From Devosia equisanguinis (GTDB lineage: Bacteria > Pseudomonadota > Alphaproteobacteria > Rhizobiales > Hyphomicrobiaceae): a DNA stretch of 45,662 nucleotides. The stretch covers positions 1 through 45,662 of the forward strand of contig CAMDBL010000009.1 of NCBI GenBank assembly GCA_945889015.1, in the 5' to 3' direction. The translations under genes and the position numbers were made by a program. A model generated the notes under the pieces. That model had not been told where the DNA came from. It saw nothing but the letters and a program-made list of their open reading frames with translations, and made no database searches. Positions 26,019-34,407 of this stretch are shown one piece after another. Every line of letters starts with the position of its first letter. The first letter of the stretch is position 1.

Positions 26019-26867
26019 ATGACGACGACGTCCCTTCTGCCGCCATCGGCCCAGCTGCTCGAGGCGGCTTGCAGCCGGCATGCGACGCCTTGTGGCGACG
26101 GCGAGATGATCTGGCGGCGGTGGGGGCAGGGCGCTCCTGTGGTTCTGGCCCACGGCGGCTCGGGCTCGTGGACGCATTGGATCCGGCAAATTCCCGCATT
26201 GATGCAGCGCTACGAGGTATGGGCGGCCGATTTGCCGGGCCTCGGCGCCAGCGCGATGCCGGCTCCGCCGCTGACGCCGCAATCGTGCGGGGCGGCGATG
26301 GCTGAAGGGCTCGCCTCTCTGATCCCGCGCGAGCGCAGGCCACGTCTCGTCGCCTTCTCGTTTGGCGCGCACGTCTCCACCTGGGCGTTGCGTCAACTCG
26401 GGGATCACGTCGACAAATTCGTGATCACGGGCTGCTCCGCCCTCGGCCTGCGTGATCCGCGGGACATGCCGGGGTTGCCGAAAGAGCGCTCGAGCATGAC
26501 GGCCGCGGAACGGCGCGAGGTGCATCGTGGCGTGCTGGCGATGCTGATGTTCGCGGATGCGGCCCGCATCGACGAGCAGGCGGTCGACCTGCAGGCCGAG
26601 AACGTCCGCCAGGCGCGCTTCCGAAGCCGCGAGTTCGCGGCCACCGCCGAGGTGAGGGAAGGGCTCGCCGAGATCCGCGTTCCGGTGCGTGCGATCTGGG
26701 GCGAGAAGGATGCCGTCGCCCGTCCGAGCGTGGCGGCCGTGTTCGAGGTTCTGAGCGAGAACCACCCCGAGCTGATCTGGCGAGTGATCCCGGGGGGCGG
26801 CCACTGGGTGATGTACGAGCAGCCGGAGGCCTATACGGCGGCGCTGCTGGAGATGCTCGAAGCGTAG
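26019..26867 (+). CDS. Alpha/beta-fold hydrolase
   Basis: A 282-residue hydrolase. The oxyanion region is VLAHGGSGSWTHW, the nucleophile elbow is VAFSFGAH (Ser in A-F-S-F-G), the acid is probably in WGEKDAVARP and the base is the His of IPGGGHWVMYEQPE, so the triad is complete. No signal peptide. ATG 26019 follows GAGGAG closely; the frame is open back to 25851 but that part lacks protein character. The 298 bases between this gene and the divergent DUF6745 unit hold no feature I can name. Substrate unknown; esterase or C-C hydrolase roles are both possible. Confidence 0.87.
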   Translation: MTTTSLLPPSAQLLEAACSRHATPCGDGEMIWRRWGQGAPVVLAHGGSGSWTHWIRQIPALMQRYEVWAADLPGLGASAMPAPPLTPQSCGAAMAEGLASLIPRERRPRLVAFSFGAHVSTWALRQLGDHVDKFVITGCSALGLRDPRDMPGLPKERSSMTAAERREVHRGVLAMLMFADAARIDEQAVDLQAENVRQARFRSREFAATAEVREGLAEIRVPVRAIWGEKDAVARPSVAAVFEVLSENHPELIWRVIPGGGHWVMYEQPEAYTAALLEMLEA

Positions 26868-26876
26868 ATCGTGACA

Positions 26877-26928
26877 GGGGCAGAGACGTCGGGCGCAAGC
26901 GGGAAGCCCGGCGCGATGCCTCTGCCCC
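26877..26928. terminator. Bidirectional terminator hairpin
   Basis: GGGGCAGAG (26877-26885) pairs perfectly with CTCTGCCCC (26920-26928); an inner CGGGC/GCCCG stem can form within the long loop. It lies ten bases after the hydrolase stop and ten before the end of the convergent small secreted-protein gene, so it probably ends both transcripts. Confidence 0.7.
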
Positions 26929-26938
26929 AGCTATTGGG

Positions 26939-27304
26939 TCATTCGACCTTCTTGAACGCGTCGATGACGTCGCGGTCACGCGTCGGCGGAACGACGGTGC
27001 CCCGGTTGTCAGTGCCGCGGGAGACGTTGTTTCCGACCATGGGGTCGGGACGGGCGCCGCTGAAGGTGATGGCGCCCGGGCCGACGTCGCTCGTCGTGTA
27101 GCGGCCCTCGTCGAGGCGTTCCTGGCGAGGCGAGTAGCCGTAGGTGGTGCCGTAGCCGTAGGCGGGCGCCGGCGCATAGCCATAGACGGGTCCGGCGCCG
27201 TACTCGACATAGCCGTACTGCTGGGCGAACGCGGGGGCGGCGAGTGTGAGAGACGCCGCCAGGGCAGCGGCCAGGGTGGCGGGAAGTGCAATCAGCTTCC
27301 GCAT
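26939..27304 (-). CDS. Small secreted tyrosine/glycine-rich protein
   Basis: A 121-residue protein with a clear signal peptide (MRKLIALPATLAAALAASL, cleaved after PAFA) followed by a Tyr/Gly/Ala/Pro-rich stretch: YGYVEYGAGPVYGYAPAPAYGYG. The C-terminal half is polar (SPRQERLDEGRY, then DRDVIDAFKKVE). I know no named family; such proteins in alphaproteobacteria are annotated as hypothetical periplasmic proteins. It stands alone, convergent with the alpha/beta hydrolase gene. Confidence 0.75.
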   Translation of the reverse strand: MRKLIALPATLAAALAASLTLAAPAFAQQYGYVEYGAGPVYGYAPAPAYGYGTTYGYSPRQERLDEGRYTTSDVGPGAITFSGARPDPMVGNNVSRGTDNRGTVVPPTRDRDVIDAFKKVE

Positions 27305-27477
27305 CGTTTTGCTCCATGATCGAAAGTGGACTGCAGCAACGGCAGCCCGTCGACATGGTTCCGCTCCCGGACGGCCCGGGCGCGCCCATCACTGAAAGAT
27401 GAAGGGTCGCGTCCAGAGCGTTGGACGTGCGGACCCCGCATGGTTCCCGGTCGGTGGGGCGGAAAGAGGCCCGCCGG

Positions 27478-28653
27478 CTATTTTTTCGGCTGCATCAACA
27501 TTGCAATCCGGTCCGCGTCGTAGCCGAGCTCGGCCAGGATCTCCTCGGTGTGCTGCCCGACTCGGGGGGCGGGCCGATCGGGAGCCTTGGGCACGTCGCG
27601 ATAGGTGATGGGAAAGCGCAGCGTGCGCTGGGCCGGCGTCGCCTCGCCGAAGTTGGCCTCGAACATGCCGACCGCCTTCAGGTGGGGATCCTCGAGCAGG
27701 TCCTTGGGCGTGTTGACGCGCGAGCAGGGGATGTCGGCGGCTTCCAGCTCCGTCAGCCACTCGGCCGAGGACTTCCGCGGAAATTCCTCGGCGATCAGGC
27801 TGTAGAGTTCGGGCATCCGCTTGGAGCGCTCGGTGGCGCTCTCGAACCAGGGGCCGATGATGTCGGTGCGATTGACGATGGCGAGCATCCGCGCCCAGTT
27901 CTCCTTGGAGTAGGGGAGCACGCCGATCCAGCCGTCCTTGGTCTGGAACGGGCGGCGGTCGCGGGCGAGCACGCGGTGATAGCCCATCGCCCCGTCGGGC
28001 TCGAAGGTCGCATGGGCCAGGTGCTCGTTCATCAGGAAGGCGACCATGGTCTCGTACATCGGCACTTCGACGTACAAGGCGGCCGACCCGTTGCGCTCCC
28101 GGTTCAACAGGGCGCCGAGCACCGCATAGACGACGGTGAGGCCGGTGATCTTGTCGGCGATGATGTTGGGTGTGATCGCGGGCTTGCCGTCGCGCATGCC
28201 GAAGAGGCCGGCGAGCCCGGACGCGGACTGGATGATGTCGTCGTAGGCGGGGCGGCCGGCATAGGGTCCCGCCGCGCCGAACCCGACGGCGGCGCAGTAA
28301 ATCAGCTTGGGGTTGAGCTCCTTGGCCGCCTCGAACGACAAGCCGAGACGGTCCATGCTGTCCTGGCGCATGTTGTGCACCAGCACGTCCGCGGTCGGGA
28401 TCAGCTTGGCCAGCACCTCGCGGCCGGCGTCAGACTTGAGATCGAGGGCGAGGGAGCGCTTGTTGCGGTTGTTGTTGGCGACGAGCGCGCTGACGCCGTC
28501 CGCGATCGGCGGCACCGGGCGCATGCTTTCCCCTTCCAGCGGCTCCACCTTGATCACCTCGGCGCCGAAGTCGCCGAGGATCTGGGTGGCGTAGGGGCCG
28601 AGGATCACCGCGGTGAGGTCGAGAATGCGTATGCCTTTGAGGAAGGGGAGCAT
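27478..28653 (-). CDS. CaiB/BaiF-type (class III) CoA transferase
   Basis: A 391-residue family III CoA transferase. It begins LPFLKGIRILDLTAVILGPYATQILGDFGAEVIKVEP, the standard opening, and has NNRNKRSLALDLKS and GPYAGRPAYDDIIQSASGL, in which the first Asp of the DD pair is expected to carry the acyl anhydride. The C-terminal domain reads EAADIPCSRVNTPKDLLEDPHL, also typical. These enzymes move CoA between carboxylic acids; the acid pair is not predictable. ATG 28653 is chosen because the frame upstream to 28773 is not family-like and contains intergenic repeat sequence. The gene probably has its own promoter: 169 bases with two copies of a short repeat separate it from the methyltransferase gene. 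Confidence 0.9.
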   Translation of the reverse strand: MLPFLKGIRILDLTAVILGPYATQILGDFGAEVIKVEPLEGESMRPVPPIADGVSALVANNNRNKRSLALDLKSDAGREVLAKLIPTADVLVHNMRQDSMDRLGLSFEAAKELNPKLIYCAAVGFGAAGPYAGRPAYDDIIQSASGLAGLFGMRDGKPAITPNIIADKITGLTVVYAVLGALLNRERNGSAALYVEVPMYETMVAFLMNEHLAHATFEPDGAMGYHRVLARDRRPFQTKDGWIGVLPYSKENWARMLAIVNRTDIIGPWFESATERSKRMPELYSLIAEEFPRKSSAEWLTELEAADIPCSRVNTPKDLLEDPHLKAVGMFEANFGEATPAQRTLRFPITYRDVPKAPDRPAPRVGQHTEEILAELGYDADRIAMLMQPKK

Positions 28654-28743
28654 GTCGGTCCGTGTGCTGGGGTGAGTGTGCGGCGGCACTGTAATGAAGC
28701 TCGGCCGCCGCGGCCAGTCCCTGGACCTATGGTCGCCTCGAAT

Positions 28744-28808
28744 GGGGGCTGACCCCTTGCCGTCGCCGCGCAACCGAGCCGGAGCGATCTTGCAGGGGGG
28801 CTGACCCC
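28744..28808. repeat. Two copies of GGGGGCTGACCCC
   Basis: The 13-base word GGGGGCTGACCCC occurs at 28744-28756 and again at 28796-28808, 52 bases apart and in the same orientation. Each copy can fold as GGGG-CTGA-CCCC. They fill most of the spacer between the methyltransferase and CoA-transferase genes. The motif resembles short REP-like intergenic elements. Confidence 0.55.
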
Positions 28809-28822
28809 GGCACGCGCCTGGT

Positions 28823-29659
28823 TCAGCCCTTGGTCAGGATCACCTCGGCGTAGGTGGAGGGGACGCGCATGGTCCCGTCACGAGCCGTGTCGAAGAGGGC
28901 GACGGTGTCGAGGAGGTCGCGCTCCAACGCTTGCTGGCTGGTCGGATCGAGCGCCAGGAACGCTTTGTGCATCGGTCCATAGTAGGTCCGGAACACGTCG
29001 AGGAAGTGCGCTGGCGAGCGGTAGCGGAACACGAACGCGCGCTCGGCGAGGGCGAGGCCGCGGGCGCTGCGGCCGAAGGTCTCCTGCAACCAGGCCTTGT
29101 CGCCCCACAGAGCTGGGGACTTTACCCCTGCAGGCGGCGGCACATGGCGGCCGATGGTCTTGGACAGGTGGCCGATGAAGCCGTCCGGCGTCCAGTTGGC
29201 GAGGCCGATCCTTCCACCGGGACGGCACACCCGCACCATCTCGGCCGCCGCCTGGCTTTGGTCGGGGGTGAACATCACCCCGAACGTCGACGCGACGGCA
29301 TCGAAGCTCGCGTCGGGAAACGGCAGCGCCTCCGCGTCGGCGACCTTGAAGGTCACGTCCACGCCTTCCGCGTCGGCTCGCGCCCGTCCGCGATCCAGCA
29401 GCGTCCCGACGTAGTCGGTCGAGGTGACCCGGGCGCCGCGCCGGGCGAAAGCCAGCGTCGCATTGCCGTTGCCGGCGGCGACGTCGAGTACGCGGGCGTC
29501 CGGTGGCAGGTCCATCGCTTCCGCGAGGCTTTCGCCGACGAACTGCAGCGTCGTCCCGATACGGGCGTAGTCGCCGGAGGCCCAGGTCGCGTTCTGCCGG
29601 GCCTTGATCGCGGCATAGTCGGGCGTGGCGGGCAGGACGGGGCTGGTCATCGCGCTCAT
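28823..29659 (-). CDS. Class I SAM-dependent methyltransferase
   Basis: A 278-residue methyltransferase of the UbiE/type-11 kind. Motif I is VLDVAAGNGNATLAFARRG, followed by the acidic end of strand 2 (VTSTDYVGTLLDRGRAR), FKVADAEALPFPDASFDAV for motif II and RVCRPGGRIGLANW for motif III. The C-terminal region (PAHFLDVFRTYYGPMHKAF) probably builds the acceptor pocket. AGGAG seven bases before ATG 29659 fixes the start, though the frame is open to 29734. The acceptor is unknown. The adjacent genes give no firm pathway. Confidence 0.88.
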   Translation of the reverse strand: MSAMTSPVLPATPDYAAIKARQNATWASGDYARIGTTLQFVGESLAEAMDLPPDARVLDVAAGNGNATLAFARRGARVTSTDYVGTLLDRGRARADAEGVDVTFKVADAEALPFPDASFDAVASTFGVMFTPDQSQAAAEMVRVCRPGGRIGLANWTPDGFIGHLSKTIGRHVPPPAGVKSPALWGDKAWLQETFGRSARGLALAERAFVFRYRSPAHFLDVFRTYYGPMHKAFLALDPTSQQALERDLLDTVALFDTARDGTMRVPSTYAEVILTKG

Positions 29660-29854
29660 GGGAAATCTCCTTGGGGGCTTGATTGGGGGCTGGATGATCA
29701 TCTCGACTTCGAGTGGGACTGCCGGGGTGCTCATTTTTTCCTCCGGCGGCTCGGGTATCGCCTGTCCGCGGCTCGCGTGCTTGAAGGCCTGTCGGATGCT
29801 TCGCTGGGATTTGCCGGGGAATTGCGTGGGGATTGCATGGGATCCGGCAGTTTC

Positions 29855-30106
29855 TCACGGGCATCGCGAGGGAGGATCGAAGCGAGCCCAGCTCGTCGAA
29901 TGGGTCCCCTCGATGATGGCGTCGATCTCGCCACGCGCCACGCCGATGTCCTTCAGCGTACGATCGTCGAGGGAGTCCAGGACGAGGCGCAGTGCCCGGC
30001 GGAACTGCATCGCCAGATAAGCGCACCATAGTGCGCGGAGAACCGTCAGCGGGCCGCGGGTGAAGCCTCGGTGGCGCTGTATGGGTGGTTGGGATCGCAG
30101 CATCAT
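29855..30106 (-). CDS. DUF1127-family small protein
   Basis: An 83-residue basic protein from ATG 30106, with GGAG seven bases upstream; a longer start at 30163 is possible. The C-terminal half is the DUF1127 domain: RALRLVLDSLDDRTLKDIGVARGEIDAII, whose L..LDDR.L.DIG..R.EI pattern is diagnostic. DUF1127 proteins are small arginine-rich proteins; studied alphaproteobacterial members bind RNA and affect phosphate, carbon or stress physiology. An N-terminal arm (RSQPPIQRHRGFTRG) precedes it. The gene is divergent from the winged-helix/TPR regulator gene. Confidence 0.82.
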   Translation of the reverse strand: MMLRSQPPIQRHRGFTRGPLTVLRALWCAYLAMQFRRALRLVLDSLDDRTLKDIGVARGEIDAIIEGTHSTSWARFDPPSRCP

Positions 30107-30260
30107 GTCATCGCTCCAGTCGCTGGCCGGCGGGGAGGGATGAGATGCCGGCGCATCCTCCATCGCGAAAAAGTCTCGTCCGTGCTTGAATGGGACTTGG
30201 AGATCGCGTTGGGGTGGGCGTGAGATCTGTCGTGGAGCTGCCGGCCGCGGGAGCACCCCC

Positions 30261-31889
30261 TTGCGATATCGGTTCGACGATTTCGAGCTCGACACCGGCC
30301 AGTTCGTGCTGCGCCACCATGGAGTGGACGTGCATGTCGAGCCGCTGGTGTTCGATTTGCTGCGGTTCCTGATCGAGCGCGTCGGCCAGGTGCTGTCGCG
30401 CGACGCCGTCATCGAGCAGGTCTGGAAGGGCCGCATCGTCTCGGACGCCACCGTATCGAGCTGCATCAAGTCCGCGCGCCGTGCGCTGGGCGACAGCGGC
30501 GAGCAGCAGACCTACATCCGCACCGTGCGCGGCCGCGGGTTCCAGCTGGTGGCGACGGTGGAGGCGATCGCGCCGCCGGAACAGGGTGGAATCGTCACCG
30601 TCGCCCCGGCGGCTCCTGGATCAGCGGGGCTCGCGCAGGCGGCAGGGAGCATCGAGCCGCCGAAGGAGAGTGCACCGCCCCTCGCGCCGCCAGCGGCGCC
30701 GAACCTGCCGCCGCGCATCGCCGTGCTGCCGCTGTTCCCGCTGTCGGCCGATCCCCAACTCGCGATCGTGGGGGATGCGCTGGCGCAGGAGGTGATCCTC
30801 GAACTCGCCAGGCTGCATTGGCTGTTCGTGATCGCGCGCGGCTCGTCGTTCAAGTTTCGCGGGCAGGAGGTCGATCTCGGCCAGGCCGGGGCCGTGCTCG
30901 GTGCCGACTACTTCCTCACCGGCACGATCCTGCAAGAGGGCGGCGACTGCATCATCTCGGTGGAACTGTGCCATGGCGCCGCCAGCCATGTGCTGTGGGC
31001 CGAGCGCTACGTGACGCCGGTCGACGGACTGATGCATATGCGCTCGCGTCTGGCAGGCGAGATCATCGGCGCGCTGGAGCCGCGCATCCAGCTGCACGAG
31101 GCGGTGCAGGCCGCTCGCGTGCCGACCGAAAACCTCACGGCCTGGTCGGCCTATCATCGCGGCCTGTGGCACATGTATCGCTTCAACAGGACCGACAACG
31201 AGACCGCCGCGCACCTGTTCGCCCACGCGACGCGTCTCGACCCGGGCTTCGCACGGGCCCACGCCGGGCTCTCGTTCACCCATTTCCAGTCCGCGTTCCT
31301 CGGTTTCTCCTCCGACGTCGCCGGTGAGAAGCGGCTGATGCGGCGGCTCGCGGAAAAGAGCATCGAACTCGATCCGCTCGATCCTTTCGCCAATCTGACG
31401 ATGGGCCGGACGGAGTGGCTGGAGGGCAGTCTGGAGACCAGCATGCCCTGGCTCGAGCGAGCGGTGGCGCTCAGCCCAAACTACGCCTTCGCCATCTACA
31501 ACAGCGCGCTCGTCGGCACCATGATCGGCGACGGCGCGGGCAACGAGCGCAAGGTCGCGCGCGCCATCGAGCTGAGCCCCATCGATCCGCTCAGCTACGC
31601 CATGCTCGCAACGCGCGCGCTGACGCATGCGATCCGCGGCAATCACGCGGTCGCGGCGCAGTGGGCGGAGCGGGCGGTCCGCTCCCCCAACGCGCACGTG
31701 CAGATCCATACGATCGCGGCCTTGACGCACGAGCTGTCGGGCTGCCGCGAGGCGGCCGATCGTTACGTCGCCCAGATCCGGCGGATGCACCCGGGCTATG
31801 GGCGGAGCGATTTCGCCCGCTCGTTCCCGTTCCGCGACGCCGCCGTGTTGCGGGAGGTCGAGGCCTCGCTGGTCCGGCTCGGCCTTTAG
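30261..31889 (+). CDS. Winged-helix (OmpR-type) DNA-binding protein with TPR-like C-terminus
   Basis: A 542-residue one-component regulator. Residues 1-95 are an OmpR/PhoB-type winged helix: RYRFDDFELDTGQFVLRH, QVLSRDAVIEQVWKGRIVS, SCIKSARRALGD and IRTVRGRGFQLVA. A proline-rich linker leads to a domain starting PRIAVLPLFPLS and GADYFLTGTI, the TolB-like N-terminal module usual in this family, then helical TPR-like repeats (about 320-520) such as HLFAHATRLDPGFARAHAGL and WLERAVALSPNYAFAIYNS. There is no receiver domain and no membrane segment, unlike CadC. TTG 30261 is preferred for GGGAG seven bases upstream and because family homology starts there. Targets are unknown; the divergent DUF1127 gene is one candidate. 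Confidence 0.85.
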   Translation: MRYRFDDFELDTGQFVLRHHGVDVHVEPLVFDLLRFLIERVGQVLSRDAVIEQVWKGRIVSDATVSSCIKSARRALGDSGEQQTYIRTVRGRGFQLVATVEAIAPPEQGGIVTVAPAAPGSAGLAQAAGSIEPPKESAPPLAPPAAPNLPPRIAVLPLFPLSADPQLAIVGDALAQEVILELARLHWLFVIARGSSFKFRGQEVDLGQAGAVLGADYFLTGTILQEGGDCIISVELCHGAASHVLWAERYVTPVDGLMHMRSRLAGEIIGALEPRIQLHEAVQAARVPTENLTAWSAYHRGLWHMYRFNRTDNETAAHLFAHATRLDPGFARAHAGLSFTHFQSAFLGFSSDVAGEKRLMRRLAEKSIELDPLDPFANLTMGRTEWLEGSLETSMPWLERAVALSPNYAFAIYNSALVGTMIGDGAGNERKVARAIELSPIDPLSYAMLATRALTHAIRGNHAVAAQWAERAVRSPNAHVQIHTIAALTHELSGCREAADRYVAQIRRMHPGYGRSDFARSFPFRDAAVLREVEASLVRLGL

Positions 31890-32009
31890 GCCGCACGCCG
31901 ATCGCCGCGAAATCGCCACCCTCGGCGAGCTACCTGCAACCGTGGTGACGGGACGGATGTGGAAGGAATGTGCCGCGTGCGCGAGCGCGGACGGGCTCGA
32001 GGAATCGAT

Positions 32010-33044
32010 ATGCGGCGTCTGTTCGGCGGCCTGGTGCTGCTCTGCGTGCTCTTGCTGGTGCCGCCGCCGATCCCGGCCGAAGCCGCCGCCCCCGTATCCG
32101 CGCCACCCGTCAAGGCCAAGTTGAAGGCGGAGAGCAAGCCTGGAGCCAAGGGCGCCGCGAAGCCTGCCGCGGTCGCGTTCAACTCGTCCGAGGACATCCT
32201 CCGCTTCATCGACGGTTATCGCGCCAAACCCCGCCCCGACCAGCTCGGTGCCGTGGTAAAGGCAATGAGCCGGCTCGGCGTGTTCAAGGACGTCGAGAGC
32301 GCCGGCGTCTATCTCGGCTTCGTCGCGGGCGTGCTCGCGGCCAATCAGCAGAAAGCCGAGGCGCTCGTCACCGCCATGTTCCCGATGCCGCCGGAGGATC
32401 AGGTCGCGATCATCAAGGCGATCGCCTACTCGGGCCTGACCGACTGGAAAGTTCTTCTCGGCAAGTTCGTCGAGCGGATGCCGGCGCGGGCGACGCTGAT
32501 CGACCGTTACCTGCACGACAAGCTGCCGACGCTCGAGAAGATGGGGCTCGAGGTCGGGCCGGCGGCGCTCGACGCCAACTGGGGCTTCTACTTCGCCACT
32601 GGCGCGCCAGCCGCTATTCGCCGGATCGAGGCGGCGCTGGCGTGGGCGCGCGATGCCAACGACGTCGACAAGCTGACCGTCGCGGGCATGGCCAAGTGGA
32701 CGCTCGCCAAGAATGCGACCCGCGACACCGATCTGCTGCTGCTGCTGAAGCGCGACGCCGCGAGCCAGAGCAAGCCGGTCGCCCGGGAGCTCGCCGAGGT
32801 GGTCGAGGCGGTCGAGACGTTCGAACTCGGCAAATTGCGCAAGGACTCCATCGCCCGCATCGACGAGCTGAAGCAGAAGGGGCCCGAAAGCAAGCGCAAC
32901 GCGTCCTGGTGGGCGCAGGCCGGCACCACCGCTCTGGCGCTCGGTTGCGTGACGGCGGCGGCGCTCGGCCAGGTGGGGTTCGGCATCCCCTGCGTGATCG
33001 GCGGGCCGTTATCCACGGCCGCATCCAAGCTGTTGATCCCGTGA
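32010..33044 (+). CDS. Exported hypothetical protein
   Basis: A 344-residue protein with an N-terminal signal or anchor (RLFGGLVLLCVLLLVPPPIPAEAA), a Lys/Ala/Pro-rich spacer (KAKLKAESKPGAKGAAKPA) and a helical body. GAGGA about seven bases upstream fixes ATG 32010. The body contains SEDILRFIDGYRAKPRPDQL, VYLGFVAGVLAANQQKAEAL and FPMPPEDQVAIIKAIAYSG, and ends in a hydrophobic stretch (AGTTALALGCVTAAALGQVG) that may be a second membrane segment. I do not know a named family. It lies between the TPR regulator and the phosphatase gene, all on the plus strand. Confidence 0.75.
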   Translation: MRRLFGGLVLLCVLLLVPPPIPAEAAAPVSAPPVKAKLKAESKPGAKGAAKPAAVAFNSSEDILRFIDGYRAKPRPDQLGAVVKAMSRLGVFKDVESAGVYLGFVAGVLAANQQKAEALVTAMFPMPPEDQVAIIKAIAYSGLTDWKVLLGKFVERMPARATLIDRYLHDKLPTLEKMGLEVGPAALDANWGFYFATGAPAAIRRIEAALAWARDANDVDKLTVAGMAKWTLAKNATRDTDLLLLLKRDAASQSKPVARELAEVVEAVETFELGKLRKDSIARIDELKQKGPESKRNASWWAQAGTTALALGCVTAAALGQVGFGIPCVIGGPLSTAASKLLIP

Positions 33045-33121
33045 TCGCGGCGGACGATGACAGGTGCCTGCACAACCGCTAGGGTCGCTCCAACGGATCA
33101 TGACAGACAAACTGGGGGCAC

Positions 33122-33799
33122 ATGCGCGGCTGGACGTTCGCTTTCGATCTCGACGGAACGTTGATCGACACCGCGCCGGACCTGATCCGGGCCACCAACC
33201 ACGTGTTGACCAAGCTCGATCTGGAACCGGTGCCTGAAAGCGCGCTGCGTCCGCAGATCAGCTATGGCTCGCGGCATCTGATCGCCACCGGCCTGAAGCT
33301 GCGTGGCGTGCCGAAGACCGAGGCAGAGCTCGACGCTCTGCTCGACGTGATGCTCGACTACTACGCCGACAACATCGCAGTGGCGAGCCGGCCGTTCGAG
33401 GACATGGTGGCGACACTCGAGGCGTTTGGTGCGGAGGGCGCGCATCTCGTGGTGTGCACCAACAAGAAGGAAGATCTGTCGCGGCGCCTGCTCGGCGAGT
33501 TGAAGCTCGACCGGCTGTTCAAGGAGATCGCCGGGCGCGATACCTTCCCGGTCTGCAAGCCGCATCCCGCGCATCTGACCCGCGTGATCGAGCGGGTCGG
33601 CGGCGACTCGCGCCGCGCCGTGATGGTCGGCGACAGCGAAGTCGACATCGAGACGGCGAAAGCGGCCGACATTCCCGTCGTCGGCGTCACTTTCGGTTAC
33701 TCTGTGCACCCGGTACATACGCTCGGCGCCGACGTGGTCATCGACCATTATCGCGACCTCGATGCCGCAATGCGCGGCATTGTCGGCCGTCACGCGTAA
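33122..33799 (+). CDS. gph: HAD-family phosphatase, phosphoglycolate phosphatase type
   Basis: A 225-residue HAD hydrolase of the Gph type. Motif I is FAFDLDGTLIDTAPDL, with the nucleophile and general-acid Asp residues; motif II is VVCTNKKEDLSRRLL; the motif III Lys is in FPVCKPHPAHL; motif IV is VMVGDSEVDIETAKAA. An alpha-helical cap of the C1 type (ISYGSRHLIATGLKLRG) lies between motifs I and II. Together these fit phosphoglycolate phosphatase, which clears 2-phosphoglycolate, although other small sugar phosphates cannot be excluded. The start at 33122 directly precedes motif I as usual. No photorespiratory gene is nearby. Confidence 0.85.
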   Translation: MRGWTFAFDLDGTLIDTAPDLIRATNHVLTKLDLEPVPESALRPQISYGSRHLIATGLKLRGVPKTEAELDALLDVMLDYYADNIAVASRPFEDMVATLEAFGAEGAHLVVCTNKKEDLSRRLLGELKLDRLFKEIAGRDTFPVCKPHPAHLTRVIERVGGDSRRAVMVGDSEVDIETAKAADIPVVGVTFGYSVHPVHTLGADVVIDHYRDLDAAMRGIVGRHA

Positions 33800-33955
33800 G
33801 TCCTGCTCGAAAACTCGACAAGCCGTGTGCCATGGACACACCCTGCGCGCCGTGCCCGTTGCGCCGTGCGCGCGTCCCTGTCGCGCCACATTCGAGCGCG
33901 ATACCAATCACATAAGCCGGTTGATCCGGCCTATGATCACGGAAGGATATGAGCG

Positions 33956-34222
33956 ATGTTGAAGTCGATCGCAGCCGTCTTGGCGTTGAGCGCGTTCCTC
34001 GCGGCTCCGGCACTGGCGCAGGCCCCGGTACAGGACGCCAACCAATGCGTTCAGGCTGCCTACGATTTGGCGCAGTCCATCGAGGGAAAGCAGCTCGGCA
34101 ACGAACGGCTCGACAAGATCGAGGATCTCCTCGAGAAAATGGAAGACCTCTGCGATGCCGACAAGGTCGCCGAGGCGATGGACCTCGCTAAGGACATCGA
34201 GTCGGAGATGAACGCTCAATAG
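33956..34222 (+). CDS. Small periplasmic protein with two cysteines
   Basis: An 88-residue protein: signal peptide LKSIAAVLALSAFLAAPALAQ, then about 65 acidic, helical residues with Cys31 (NQCVQAAYDL) and Cys66 (EDLCDADKVAEAMDL), probably disulfide-linked across a helical hairpin. I know no named family. It has its own upstream spacer (157 bases) and a strong terminator at 34255-34284, so it is likely a single-gene transcript. Confidence 0.75.
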   Translation: MLKSIAAVLALSAFLAAPALAQAPVQDANQCVQAAYDLAQSIEGKQLGNERLDKIEDLLEKMEDLCDADKVAEAMDLAKDIESEMNAQ

Positions 34223-34254
34223 GTCTAAGTCCGGGCCGGCCGGCACACGTCGCG

Positions 34255-34284
34255 AAGGGCGGCTTCCGGTCGGGAGCCGCCTTT
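34255..34284 (+). terminator. Rho-independent terminator
   Basis: GGCGGCTTCC (34258-34267), loop GGTC, GGGAGCCGCC (34272-34281): ten base pairs with one G-T wobble, extended outward by AAG and TTT, then TTTGCCGTTT. It follows the two-cysteine periplasmic protein gene. Confidence 0.8.
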
Positions 34285-34407
34285 GCCGTTTCACGCCCGG
34301 TTTCTTTAACAAGATCGTGCGGGGCGGGGTTCACATTGCAGAACGCCATCGTATAGTGCCGCCATTCTTACAGGCGTGTGGCCCAAGGTTGGCGGAGTGG
34401 CGTTGTC

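Noticed and set aside
27421-28752. Plus-strand open frame opposite the CoA transferase
   Set aside because: The minus strand shows all family III CoA-transferase motifs; the plus frame has none.
33800-33955. tRNA gene
   Set aside because: No cloverleaf with a TTCGA-type T loop and acceptor pairing can be built.
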